DNA from: Acanthochromis polyacanthus
Lineage: Eukaryota; Chordata; Actinopteri; Pomacentridae
Assembly: GCF_021347895.1 (NCBI RefSeq)
Contig: NC_067118.1
Coordinates: forward strand, 38,367,755-38,431,754
Direction of reading: 5' to 3'
DNA length: 64,000 nt
Shown: piece by piece, positions 52,301 to 64,000 of the stretch
Layout of the letters: each line of letters starts with the position of its first letter
Numbering within the stretch: the stretch's first letter is position 1
Translations under genes and position numbers: made by a program
The notes under the pieces: model-generated
Told to the model about the DNA's origin: nothing
What the model saw: only the letters and a program-made list of their open reading frames with translations
Databases searched by the model: none

Positions 52301-55300
52301 TTCAAATACAGTCACATTACACTTTCATCCTGCCAATATTCATGCCCATGTTCCATATTTTCTTCACCTCACACATTTTTTCATGCCTTTCCTGTTTCAG
52401 TGAAACCTTCTGACCTTCTGCAGATCTAAATTGGGAAAAAAATATTACATGTTATTGCTTTAATTCATTATTTGGAGTTTAGGATTGCTTTGCTTAATAT
52501 TTATTCCACACACGTCCTTTTTCAGGGTCGGGGCGGTTTAATGTAATGAAATGTTTGTGTCATGCTGTGAACTGTTCAGGACTCCCACGGTTCAGGCTCA
52601 GGATAAGCAGGTATAGATGACATATACGAGGATTAGCTAATTTCACACCCTGCAGCCGTTTCGCGGGCTTCCTTTCGATAAAGCTGCTCGTATCTTAGCG
52701 CGAAGCATCATCTTCATAGACACACAGAGAGAGCTTATGGTTAATATTTGATCTGATGTTGCATTTCTTTGCTCTCCAGGTGCAGCAGAATAATACTGGC
52801 CTTGTCTATTTTTACATGGAGACAACACAGTCTGTTTGCTTGGTCCTCGTGGACAGCACATGTATCTTTGGTTTAGGTTTCATAGCTCGATCTCAAGTCA
52901 GAGCTAGAACAACCACATGAGAATATCATGTAGGACGAACTGCGTTTATTCACGATCATTTAAAATGTTAAATTCTGCCAAAATGATGATTAAAGTCGAG
53001 AGTTTGTGGAACAAGCTGTGCGGTGTCGAAGCTGTAATTGAGAGGTATTTGGAGATAAATGATGTGTAAAACATTTATTGCTGAATCAGGGCTGGCTAAA
53101 CTCAAAGCTCATCTCCACAGAGGGATGAAGATCTCTCAGGAGGAAATGAGCGAGAGCCAAGTGTTAGAAAATGCAAATAAACTACAGCAGTGTGGTGAAA
53201 TGTAGCAGATGGAGCAGTCGCCTGATTTTAGTGTGGACAAACACGAGGTTAAATCTGTTTAGTGAAGTAGTTGTAAATACACCACTGACTGTTTTCAGTT
53301 ATTGAGTCTGTATAAAAATTAAACTAGAAGTTCTCCCAAATCCCATGATTTGTTGTAAATCATTCTTCAAAGTTGATCAGGGATAAAGTTGATTAAGCAA
53401 TGAGTAACTCAGAGGAGGCAGTATTTTGCACTGATAATATGCTAAAGTACACCATAGATGATGCATCAGTGCACGTGTTTCTGTCTCCTTGTGATTCGGT
53501 GCAGGTGGTTGAGTTTAAATCAACAGCAGAGGTGAAGACACGTGACATATGTCCGCTATATGTAGTGAATACCAGAGTTTGCTTATAGCCATCAGCTGTG
53601 ATGTGAAAGGCGTGAAGCTCTCTCATTCAGCCGGTGTTTGCCTTCAGGCTTCATCTCCAGAGCGGCCCCTGCATCCAGCTGTGGGCTTGGTCCTTACAGA
53701 GAGCTGCACAAGTTCATTTTGACTTTGGTAATCCTTATGTTAGCCAGTGGTTGTCTTGGTTGTCCTTTTCTTTGGAAATAGTTCCCTGATTGTTGTGTTT
53801 TTCGCCCTATATTTAATGCTGTTGAAGCTCAGGTGTGAGTGCACGAACAGCTGCATGTTTCACTTTAACGAGGCTCATTCTAAATCTGCTGACACAAGTC
53901 TTAGGATCCTGTAGAAGCGTGCTCCAAGATGCACTCAAAGTGATTCAAGGTCACACGTTGCCTTTTGGGATGGCAGGTCGAACAGCAGTACAGCTGGATC
54001 TCACAGCGCTGCAGCTTCTGAATCACTTCTCAGCAGGAGCACAGGTTCATTTCACAGAGCTTACAGCTTAAGTCTTAACTTCCTTGGTTACACATATACA
54101 TGTACATAAACACACCTGTGAACCCACATGTGAGCCACAACAATATGGGTGGAAATTTAGTGGAAAAAAAACATTTTATTATCAGTGAACTCAGTAATCC
54201 ATTGTTGTCCTCTTTGACCTCCTCTGCTGTCTGCCAATACAGACATCAAACTGCGTTATCACACAAACCATCAGTGCTTTCTGCAGTAGCCTGGTTTACA
54301 TTAAGGTTACTTGTGAAGGTGCAGTTTAGATTTCAAAATCGACATTGTTTACATCTGCATTTATCTGCATACGGTCGGCTTCTTTCCCAAATTAGTTGCT
54401 GCATGACAGCAGTTTTGTGTGCTGTCACCCAAACGTGCATCATCATGCCTTCATGTCTGTGAATGCCATATAAACTTACAAAACGGGACCCACAGCATCA
54501 CCCTCTGGGGCTGGTAACGGCCAAAAGCTCCACTGGGTCGCTTTAATCGGTGTTAATCAGAAGAAAGCTGGTTAACACAGCAACATTTTTGCAAGAGAAA
54601 CCAGATTTCTTGGCCATGAATACACTAAACTGGGCTTTTAAACAGGTTTTTCCAAAGCGCTGCCATGACACCATGGGATGAAAGGGGAAAAAAAGCTGAA
54701 ACTTGAGCTTGTTAGTCATGGTTCTGGGACTGTGCAGTTTCAAACTGTTGAAAAATGACTTTCTAGTAACAGGTTTTCTTCGCTAAACCAGATCCAGGTC
54801 TTTGCGTCTCTTCTTAGGATCTGTTTTTTACTTCACAAATTAAATTGCCACAAATGTTAAGCTTCATCAGCAACACATAGAGATTGTGTCGCTGCTTGCT
54901 CTTGGACATACACACTCTTTGCTTTCTATAGAAAGTGTGTGTGACACTGCTGAGACACTGCGTCTGGTGCAGAAGCTGTAATAGGAGCAAAAGAGGTGGA
55001 AAAGTAACCAGGGTTCGTTGTACTGTCACTGATCAGAGTCACAGCTCAGTGATTTCACAGGTTATTATAACATCCCTGTCTGCTGTCACTCACATTTAGA
55101 AGATCATTCTGTGCAAGAGTGTATTGATAACAAATCAATGTTTAATAGAAATGATTATATAATTTGATTGACTCTTTGGTCTGCAGTTTTCCGTAGAGCT
55201 GCATAAAGCAAAACTGGTCAAAAGTTTTATTTAGGAAATAATATAGCTTTTTGTTAAGAGTCTGCTTGTGTTCCTCTTAACTAAAAATGAATTAAACTTT

Positions 55301-55529
55301 AATGTTTTGCTATTACTGTTGCTGCTGATGTTATTCTGACACTAAGACATGGTTGAGCTCTCTAAATACAGTACTGAGAGTGTGTGAAGCAGGTGGATCC
55401 TGACATTACCTTAAAATGGCGTGCCTCAAATAATCACAAGTGTGGTTTCATCCACATTGAGACACCAGACGAACGCCTCGGCTTCTATTAATTTTTGTCT
55501 TTTTGTCTTGAAGTGAAATCAAGGCCATC

Positions 55530-58500
55530 ATGAACCTGTTCAGGAAGGACGTCATGGCCACAAAGAAGGACAAAGAGAAAGACATCCAGTATGAAGATCC
55601 TCCAGATGGAGGTTGGGGCTGGATGGTTGTGCTGCATTGCTTCCTGGTTTGTACTCCTCAGTTAAAACCCCCGTTTCTCTGCTGAATGTATTACCTTATT
55701 TTATTATTAGGATGGTTTTAAAACTTTATCTAATACCAACCATAACATTGATAGATTTGGATAGGTATAGATCAGACTAGGAAGCCTCATTGTTTGCATG
55801 TGTCTGAAACTGTTGTGTGTTAACCATGGCATGGTGTAACGTAAAAAGAAATTACCTCCACAGGGTTCATTTTAATCCATGTTTTTGGATTTTGTGTGTG
55901 TGTAGGTAAATGTCCTTGTGATGGGCACTCTGAAGAGCTTTGGGATCTTCTTTGTGGCCTTCCAAGACGAGTTTGGAGGTTCAGCAGAGAGCATCAGCTG
56001 GATCGGTTCCATCATGTCCAGTCTGCGTCTATCTGGAGGTTCGATTTGAAAACTGCCAAAATGTGTCACCCATTTAACTCTTTCATCTGATTTTGCCTTC
56101 TTTCCTGCTCGCCCCACCATTTATTTGCACACATTATCATCAAAATGCTTACATTTAGGTACTGGATATTAGACAACAGGAGATATTTTGTAGCTCTGGT
56201 GTCTTTTTGTCACTTCTGCAGCACCCATTGCCTCTATTGCCTGTGCCAAGGTGGGAACCAGGGTGACCTCAATCGTCGGGGCGGTTCTGGTTAGCGGAGG
56301 TTTCATCATGAGTATTTTTGCCAGCAGCGTGGTATTCCTCTACATCAGCATGGGAGTGATAGTTGGTGGGTTGAAATGCGTAGTAGGCAATAATACCTCA
56401 ATAAAGCTGTTTTCCTGATGACTTTTTTTCCCATTTCATCCTGTGTGATCCTGTGATTGACCCAGTGTTTGATAGTCATGACTGTGTTTACTCCTCCCAG
56501 GAATGGGTTTTGCACTACTATACCAGGCCTTCTCAGTGGTCACAGCTCTGTACTTCCGAAAAAGGTTAGCAACAGCGTATGCGATCGGCCGCTCTGGGAT
56601 GGGACTGACCTTTGCTCTCGCTCCGTTCACTCAGCTGCTTCTGGACCAATATGCTTGGCAAGGTAGACAGAACATACCTTTTAATGAGTGTATTTGTGTT
56701 GGAATTACAGAATATAAAAGGCGACATGTTAATTTGTGAGCTCTGTTCGTCCCTCATAGGGGCGATGCTGATTCTTGGTGGTCTCATGCTGAATCTGGTG
56801 GCCTCTGGGATGCTTCTGCGACCCATCAACGTGAAGCCGCCCGTCTCAAACCCTACCTCTTCTCCCATCCAAAAGAGCCCTGCTGTTTCCCTCAAGAGCT
56901 CTGCAGAGAAGGAATTCTCCAAGAGCTGCTTGAGTGGCTCCTCTCATTTATCCAACGGCGTCTCCAAATCAGACTCTTTCCCTTCCCCTCCTCCATCTCA
57001 AAAGGACTCTGAGAGTCAGGGGGGGCAGTGTACTCAGGGACCCCAGGACCAGCCAGTGAACCCTGAACTGACCAGGCTGGTCCTCAATGGTGTGAATGGC
57101 CACGAGCCCTACCATGACGTGGGTCAGTGTAAACCCACAACTCCAGACAGCTCAGTGGAGCACAATGGCAGCATGAATGGCTCCACCATTGTTGGAGTTT
57201 CCTCCCATGCCAGCATACCGAGTGAGTCGACCGTCAGGAAAGCCAAAGTACTGGACTTCTCCTTGCTGAAAGACCCGTTCTTTTGCATCTACACTTGGTC
57301 CTTGGTCTTCAGTCAGCTGGCCTACTTCATCCCCTATTTCCATCTGTCCGCCCGAGCCAGAACCCTCGGCATTGATGCCATGGATGCTTCGTTTATCATC
57401 TCTGTGGCAGGTGAGACTTCCATTGGTCACTTAATTCAGCTGTAAATGAACAGCGTGGCATTTTGGGAAATAAATTAACTTGTTTTTTCTGGCAAAAGTT
57501 GGATGAAAAGTTTGAAACCACTGTCATATGGGTACAGTAAACAGGGAGCTACAACCAGCAGCCACTTAGCTTAGCTCAGGTTAGCTTAGCTTAACATAAA
57601 GACTGAAACAGGAAGAACAAGGGAAGGTTTTTCAAACTGCCACCTCCTTTAAAACTTCTCAGTGAACATGTTCTGCCCTCTTTGTTTAATCAGCACTCTA
57701 AGCTAAGTGTGAAATTAACAAGTTTAAACCATCTAGTTATATGCAAAACTATTTCTTGGCCGTATGCAGTAAATTTCCTGAAGCTTTACCTGACGAGCTC
57801 GTGTACATCATACACACAGTTACAAAAGGCACATGTAATGAAGAAAAATAAGTAGAGAATTGCAAGCCATCTAAGCATATACTGTATGTACACATTCATA
57901 CAATATATGTGTGAATATATGAGGTATTTGTGCTTATATAAAGCTTATGAAGTTCTTCTGAATTCAGTCTGATCATATTCAGACTCAGCTTCATCTCTTA
58001 ATTTGTCTCAAGGTTTTCATTAGCTCTAGTCATTATTGATGGTATAATTTGAAAAAGAAGTATGAAAACACAAAAACAGCCTGTCACATATAGAATACAG
58101 ATGACGGCAGCCAATGGCACAGTTGCTATAGCAGCCCCCTTTTCAAAGAGAAGTTATCATTCGCAGGCTCACAGCTGACCCGGTCTGTGGTCATTTTAAT
58201 GCGTGAAAGTTTCGCACTCAATTACAGGAGTTAAATGCGGTCTCTTTTCTCCTATTTAAATGCTCTTCATTGTTCGCTGACCTTCATGAAAGTCAAAATC
58301 AGTGGGTTTTATCAGTGAAGCGTCTTTACCAACAGAGTCATATTCACTCTACAGATCTGACAGACTCTGGATTAAATACATAAGACTTCTGCCTTCATGT
58401 CTTCTCATGAATTTGTGTCTTCTAGCAGGGGTTCTGTAGAGACTGTGAACAGGGAGATTCAGGTTTCTTTAAGACTGGGTCTAAGAAGTGATGCAAAAAA

Positions 58501-61500
58501 TTGCTCGGTCAACTTCTAGGCATTAATTATTTGTGAGCTGCTCAGAGTCTGCAGTCTTATGTAATGAATGCGCTTACATAAAAGCTGAACTTTGGTCCAC
58601 TGGCGAGGACGGCAGGGTTCAGCAGTATGCCATCGATGAGGCCACTCCATACGAACAGAAAACAGCATTAACATTTTGACCACCGACCAGCCACATGTGC
58701 GTGTAATTCTGTAAGAGTGCTTGTTCGGTCTTTGTGAATAATTGAAACGCTCCAGATGGGTCCATGCATTTACGAGATACTCTCTACAGTTTTATAATCT
58801 TTCCCTTGGTGATCAGCCATCAGCAGACAGACTGAGGCCTTTGATGAAAGATGATTTCTTAGTTAAAAACAAGGTAACAACACAGGGAAGTTTGAAAGAC
58901 GCTATTATCTTAGCACCTGACATTTCAAACATTCTTTTCTTTCACATCACTCAGTCATGAAATTGCATTTGATTTTGATTTTGAATTCAAATGATCTTTG
59001 TCTAATTTGAGATCACTGTTCAGGCGATGCATTTTGAGCTTTGAGGGAAAAGATCTGGATTTTCTATGTCAGCATTGGTGTGCAACAGCAGCTGAGCACC
59101 ACACTGCTGCACAAAATGGGCAAGATTGAATGAAACAGGTCTCATGAAAGCAGTTTAACCTGCACAAGGAACACAGCTGGGATGAAAACTGAAATGAGAC
59201 AATGACTGGAGCTGCGGTATAAAACTACACAAGATGCATCAAAATTAGCTAGAAAAAGGACAGCTAAATGAGTTTCTATAATGTCTGTGTAGATTCTCAG
59301 TCATCAAAGTCATCATAGCCCTTTTAGCTTCAGTAAAAAGGGACTGGACTTCTGTTTTAGATGTTTCCCCTCTCATCCAAGAGGATTCAGGTGAAATGTC
59401 TTGAAGAACTTTAAATCCCAACAATGCTTCTATCGAGGTGTGACGAAATCCAGAGGATATAGATGTCTGAATATTCCCAGAAGGCCTGTTGGTTTACCAA
59501 CATGGGCGTCAGTCCAACAAGCTGCAAGACTGACAGATTCTTTTGACTCAGACACGTTTGCTCTGTCACATTTGCTGGTCATGTGCGCTGTAATGAGGGG
59601 GAAAGAAGAGAGACAGAGCTAAAGAGACGGGGTGCCACCCACACCACAAAGCCACCATCCCAATGCCCCGCTGTCCCTCTTCTTCCTGACCCGGCCTCGT
59701 CATAGAGGCCCATTGACTCGCCTGAGAGAGAGAGTGAGAGAGGCCACTATCATCCGGGTCAGTCCCTTCATCAAACCCTCTGCCGCCAACACTGGAGCTG
59801 ATGGGAGTCGCTAAGCAACAACTAACTGAGTAAAGTTGTTGGCGTGGCGACAAGAGGGGCTCCCGGTTTTGTTTGAGCCCAGTTCTAAAGTGGCTGATAC
59901 TTTGCAGAGGAGCACTGAGGCGGCAGTGCGTATAAAAGAGGAGGCAAGACCAGCCAGCAGCGGCTTCAGAGGAGCTGGGAAAACCAACATGCCTTTTATA
60001 GCCCCTTTGCTTTAATCTAGTGACAAAACATCCATCTTTACTGCAAAAGAAATGGCATCTCGCTATAGTCTGTTAGCACCCAGAGCTATTCAAGAACCTC
60101 TATACCTGTTAGCAGCATGGAGAAACATGACCAGAGCTAATGTCCCTGATGCACTGGACTCAAGGTGCTAAATTTAAATAGCATTATGCTGAGTTTGAAC
60201 AGGAACAGCTGTAGGGCTGAACCAACCCGCTGAGGCTAAAATACACAAACAAACTCACAACTCGTCTGTGTGCAAGCAGGGGACACCCCAGGACATGTCT
60301 TGGGTCACTAGCGGAGGACACATAAACACTGCACAGCTGCCTCATGTCATCCCTCTAACCTCGGTGCAGAGACGCGCTGTAGGTTCTGTTATGTAAGGAA
60401 AGCAGAGGTGTTCACTGATGCAGCAGTTCATTGTTTCTTCATTCAGACTTCAATCAAACCCTCAAAGAATGAAGATGTTCCTGATTACTCAACATCTGCC
60501 TGTCAATCTGTGTAGATGAATCTAGCCTTTACTGAGATGTGCTTTCAGCAGATGTATTTTGTAGGACATAATGTTCACAAACTCATATTCAACAGGATCT
60601 CGTGTGGTTTCAAGCAGAGGTTTAATGGCTGCAGCCTGTGGAGTTGTGTTGCAGAGGCTGTGCAAAGGATGGGTAACTCTGATCTGCATGGAACCAGTTT
60701 GTTTCATTGATTAATGGCTCTGCACCGCCTGCTTGTAGCTATTCCTGCGACGGTCAATACGCCACTGCAGTTTCCGCATCGCCTATCGCGTTCCAGTTGA
60801 CCTCAGCAGAGAACAGACCATATCTGCCCAGTCATCATACCCGAGCGGAGCAAACAATCAGGCAGACAAGGTGGAGCACTTAATAGATAGTTTTCAACTC
60901 CCACGTGCCAGAAAGCAAGAGGAACAGGTTGATAGTAATGCAGGCTGCTGTAGTTTCTAATGAAAGCATGACACACTCAATCACTGTCAGGATGCAAGTA
61001 GTTAAATGCTCTCATGTCTCTGCATGTACCAGATTACCTTTGGTGAACCTAAGCTGCTCATAGCACTGATGTAACTGACTCTGATGGTGAACTTTCTCTG
61101 TCATCAGCTCAGAATACAGCCGGGACTGTTGGCCTCTGACCACAGTATTCTGCTGCAGCAGCACTTCAAAACTTTGCACTTAAGTCCCGGTAGGATTTTC
61201 CCAACAATATATAATATAGCCATTTATTTTGGAGCAAGACACAAGACAAATTAAAGTTTTGACCTTGTGAAAAGCTAAGGGTTCACAAAACTTATTGTAG
61301 TTCACCAGTGGAAACAACGGTGCATGAAATTAATGGTAACGCATCCTTTAGCTGTCAAGACAGTTCACCAAAAAACTGAAAAAAGAAATGTCATTTTGGT
61401 GCTCGAAGAAAAGTCAGGGGATGATCGAAGCGGTAGTCACAACAGAAGACCGGCATGGACATGCTTTCATTCATATTTGTGATGATAATTTACGGAAAAT

Positions 61501-63240
61501 TCTTCAGGCGATCTCCGACTTCTCCAAATAAACACTTGAGTCGTCTCTCAAGTCAAAGCAAATATTTAATTGCACAAGGAATCAACCTGCTGAGAACATA
61601 GTCTGGGCAAGCGACTGACAGTGTTCATAAACAAGTTTCACGGTGGTATGATTAGTTTCTGAGCAGCCAGTTTCAACCGGCTGCTTACAAAACCAACTTG
61701 TTTTCATGGTGAAAGGTAATCATGGAAATTGACTGAGTAGATGGGGTTATATGATTTCACAGTCACACAGTTATAGAGTAGTTTGAAATCATAAGGAGCA
61801 CTTAATCATAACGTTATTATAATTTCTAACAATTGTATACATCATTTGGCTCCAAAATGTACAATAAGGCAGATTTCTTCTCATCGATATTCCGTGTTAA
61901 ACCGACTCCAAACTACTTTAGCTGTTCATTACACATGAATTCAGTGCATGAAACAGAAGCAGTTCAATGAGCAGCTAATGATTTATGAGTCAGCAAGGTA
62001 CCGGGCGTGTATCCAGTGATCTGCTGCTGCTGTTGATGAACACATCTGGTCACATCTGTAAGTGTGGCAAAGTTTAGGATGATGCAAGTCATTGTTCTTC
62101 TGAAAACCTGCAGTTGATTTATCGCTAAACTTTTGAGTTGTGCAAGTGTTGTTGGTCATGCGTTGCAGTTCGTGCACTGGAGCACGCGTTGGGGCTCGTG
62201 TTTTTCCAGAACATCAACTGCTGGTTAAAGTTTTAATCCTAAAAACACAAAGTAATGCTGTTGTTGCTCATTTTTTAACAAAGCATGTTTGTATTGCGTG
62301 GACATTTGGTTACAAATAGCAGCTGCTGCGGACACACTTCCATCCTCTCAGAAAGTAAATCATGTTTTCTCACTCACCTCCAGTGTTACCCAATCATGCA
62401 GTTAATTGTGGTTTTCTTTAAGTTTGAAGATGTTACTCTGCCTTTTTCTTTTCCTGGCTTTGGAGATAAAACAGTCAGAGATGCAAATAAAATCTATGTG
62501 CATGGCTGCCCCAGTGTACTAAATGTTGTAGAAAAATCTCTGTACACTATTTATTCTTCGTGTTTTAATCATCAGTGCGCCTTTTTTACCCCCATATCCG
62601 GACATTAGTAGCATGGTCTGTTTGTTGTATTCCTTTAAAAACTTGCCAAGCATAACCAGTATACACTTTTCTCCCCTCAAACCTGCCTACAGAAGCTGTT
62701 ACAAACATCCTCCTTTAATTTAGTCAACCAGTAATTCTGCTTTTCTCAGAGTAGTGTGACATGTATACATTTTAAACAACAATGAGACAATTGGAACAAA
62801 AGATAAAAGCATTAGAAACATGTTCTTTTGAATGTCTGTTGCATTTATTTTGACCTAGCTGTACTTGCTTTTTTTTTTTTTTTTACAGTTCTCACTTTAA
62901 CCTTTATCTCACGGTTTCCCTCACGTTGAACTTTGAATGTAACGGTTTGTAATGTCACCTTTTCCTCTGTTGTCTCACTTCATCCCAGTTTCTCATCCGC
63001 TCGTCCACCCGCTCTGACTCTGTTTCAGGTATCACGGAGACCATCGCCCAGTTAGCCTCAGGCTGGGTGACAGACAGGAACCTGTTCCATAAATATCATT
63101 ACCACAAAGCCTACCTGATCCTCTGTGGTTTGGTCAACCTCCTGTCCCCGCTGGCAACCTCCTACATCCTGCTCATGGTCTACGCTGTCTTCTTTGCCAT
63201 CTTCTGCGGCGGCTACATGGCTCTACTGCTGCCTGTTCTA
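55530..63240 (+). CDS. slc16a4: SLC16A4 (monocarboxylate transporter family), 5-prime part; 3-prime end outside the window
   Basis: Plasma-membrane carrier of the MCT family; substrate of this member is poorly defined. Exons: 55530-55646, 55906-56038, 56222-56365, 56501-56662, 56760-57410, 63029-63240 (473 codons), then a GTAAGA donor; the last exon or exons are missing. The family signature DGGWGWM lies before TM1. [54 protein letters not shown] and [21 protein letters not shown] follow human SLC16A4 position for position, better than other MCTs. A long Ser/Pro-rich cytoplasmic loop (in the 651-nt exon) separates TM6 and TM7. The readable part ends in [14 protein letters not shown]...LLLPVL, about TM10. 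The frame stays open upstream of the chosen ATG to the acceptor at 55513, so the N-terminus is provisional. The 5.6-kb intron before the last exon is long for this gene. Confidence 0.92.
57411..63028 (+). other. 5.6-kb slc16a4 intron
   Basis: No coding exon is recognised. Near its start (about 57440-57720) is a copy of the TTAGCTTAACATAAAGAC repeat. A promoter-like patch with an RFX-type X-box and TATA box lies at 59600-59990. Elsewhere AT-rich sequence without a clear feature. Confidence 0.5.
59807..59938 (+). promoter_or_regulatory. Promoter-like patch inside slc16a4 intron
   Basis: GTCGCTAAGCAAC (59807-59819) fits an RFX X-box with two half sites and a one-base spacer. About 110 bp on, TATAAAAG (59931-59938) is a consensus TATA box in a locally GC-richer, CpG-containing stretch. 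No downstream ORF of note follows (ATG near 59990 closes after eight codons). It could be an internal promoter, enhancer or chance. Confidence 0.35.
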
Positions 63241-63700
63241 GTAAGAAAACCCTTTCTGAACATAGGCATTTCATCCTGTATGAAAGAAATCAACCTTAGT
63301 TCTCTGTGGTTGTGATGCTTTAATTTACAAGTTGTGTTGTTTTGAGTAATTTCAATTTTAAAGGAAGGTTTCTGCAATAGGCTGTGCAATTTAATACTTA
63401 ATGGAGGGGGGTGGAGACAGTATTAAGTTGGTGCAGATGCAGATAATAAATTCCAATCGATTGCTCGTGTCACATGTAGATTCCTTTAGTGAGTGAGCAG
63501 CAGGTCAGCAGTGAGGCTGAGCTTATGGACATGCTGATGTCAGCACGCCAGCATACTCACAGCGACAAAGCTAGCATGCTGATGTTGAGTTTAGAGGATT
63601 AGTTTTCTCATTTTTCAGGTAGTTAGCCAAAAAACTTCATGTTTCTTGATGGCATTAGATGAAAAAGAGATTTAGTAAGTTATCCCAAAAGTGATTACAG
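63241..63700 (+). other. slc16a4 intron, nothing else recognised
   Basis: Intron sequence after the last visible exon. Apart from GCTAGCATGCTGATG-type motifs (about 63570), often seen in fish repeats, no feature was recognised. Confidence 0.4.
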
Positions 63701-63770
63701 TCCATCCATCCATCCATCCATCCATCCATCCATCCATCCAACCATCCATCCATCCATCCATCCATCCATC
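63701..63770. repeat. (CATC)n microsatellite, tail of a LINE
   Basis: About 17 CATC units with one interruption (AACC). Read on the minus strand it is the (GATG)n tail of the LINE fragment beginning at 63771. Confidence 0.95.
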
Positions 63771-64000
63771 CGCTTATCCGTTGCTGGGTCGTGGAGGCAG
63801 AAGGCGAAACAGGCCATTCCAGACGCCCCTCCCCCCAGCGACACTTTCCAGCTCTTCCTAGGGGATCCCGAGGCGTTCTCAGGTCAGATGAGATCCATAA
63901 TCCTTCCAGCGAGTTCCTGGTCTACCCTGGGCTCTTCTTCCAGGCGGACGTGTTTGGAAACCCTCCAAAGGAAACCTCCCCTTAAGCATCCGAATCAGGT
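63771..64000 (-). mobile_element. LINE (RTE-like) 3-prime end, continues beyond the window
   Basis: On the minus strand, with stops and shifts, the end of a reverse-transcriptase ORF is readable ([31 protein letters not shown]), the pattern of a very common fish LINE whose tail is (GATG)n. It lies antisense in the slc16a4 intron and extends past the right edge. Confidence 0.65.

Larger units (their letters stand above)
42842..55513 (+). other. Long 5-prime intron region of slc16a4, no gene seen
   Basis: About 12.7 kb without recognisable coding exons. It holds a hAT element (44418-45376), a SINE and a tRNA-Glu pseudogene (45445-45665), an 89-bp tandem duplication (48877-49054), a second copy of the common SINE (about 49122-49310), a possible LINE tail (about 47870-48030) and AT-rich stretches with short CA/TA runs (51325-51410). 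Elsewhere nothing is recognised. Confidence 0.5.

Noticed and set aside
63791..63985. Plus-strand open frame at the right edge
   Set aside because: Antisense reading of a LINE 3-prime end with a (GATG)n tail.

Overview
The window is vertebrate, almost certainly teleost fish, nuclear DNA. It shows small GT-AG exons, AT-rich introns, dense hAT-, Tc1-, SINE- and LINE-type debris of kinds common in ray-finned fish, and microsatellites. No prokaryotic operon, CRISPR array, virus or plasmid feature was seen. Seven protein-coding genes can be read exon by exon. Six are complete; the last runs off the right edge. Reading frame is kept across every splice junction used.

Left block (about 3-21 kb): mmp9 (+, 13 coding exons, 677 aa gelatinase B) with a TATA promoter carrying NF-kB-, GC-box- and AP-1-like sites, then znf335 (+, non-coding first exon plus 27 coding exons, 1584 aa, 13 C2H2 fingers). 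This pair is also adjacent in mammals (human 20q13). Next comes a six-exon CD300/CMRF35-like single-Ig membrane receptor (+, 265 aa) with two ITIMs and an atypical Ig domain, and, facing it, a nine-exon pepsinogen A (-, 375 aa).

Right block (about 31-63 kb): prok1 (-, 3 coding exons, 106 aa), lamtor5 (+, 4 exons, 91 aa) and slc16a4 (+, 5-prime part, 473 codons readable). PROK1-LAMTOR5-SLC16A4 is a human 1p13 neighbourhood, so the window joins two ancestral synteny blocks with pepsinogen and the Ig receptor between them.

The genes are independent transcription units, not an operon. They act in extracellular matrix proteolysis (mmp9), nuclear transcription and chromatin control (znf335), leukocyte inhibition (Ig receptor), gastric digestion (pga), secreted GPCR signalling (prok1), lysosomal mTORC1 signalling (lamtor5) and membrane transport (slc16a4).

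Gene-free parts are the 3 kb before mmp9, the pepsinogen-prok1 gap, the prok1-lamtor5 gap, a 12.7 kb first intron of slc16a4 and a 5.6 kb later intron. They hold mostly repeats. Several insertions have readable target-site duplications, including a hAT element with a perfect 8-bp duplication and a SINE with a perfect 12-bp duplication. The least ordinary signals are the ITIM receptor lacking its B-strand Ig cysteine, a long repetitive exon in znf335, a promoter-like patch inside the last complete slc16a4 intron, and a GATA-rich pepsinogen promoter. No clearly undescribed multi-gene system was found.
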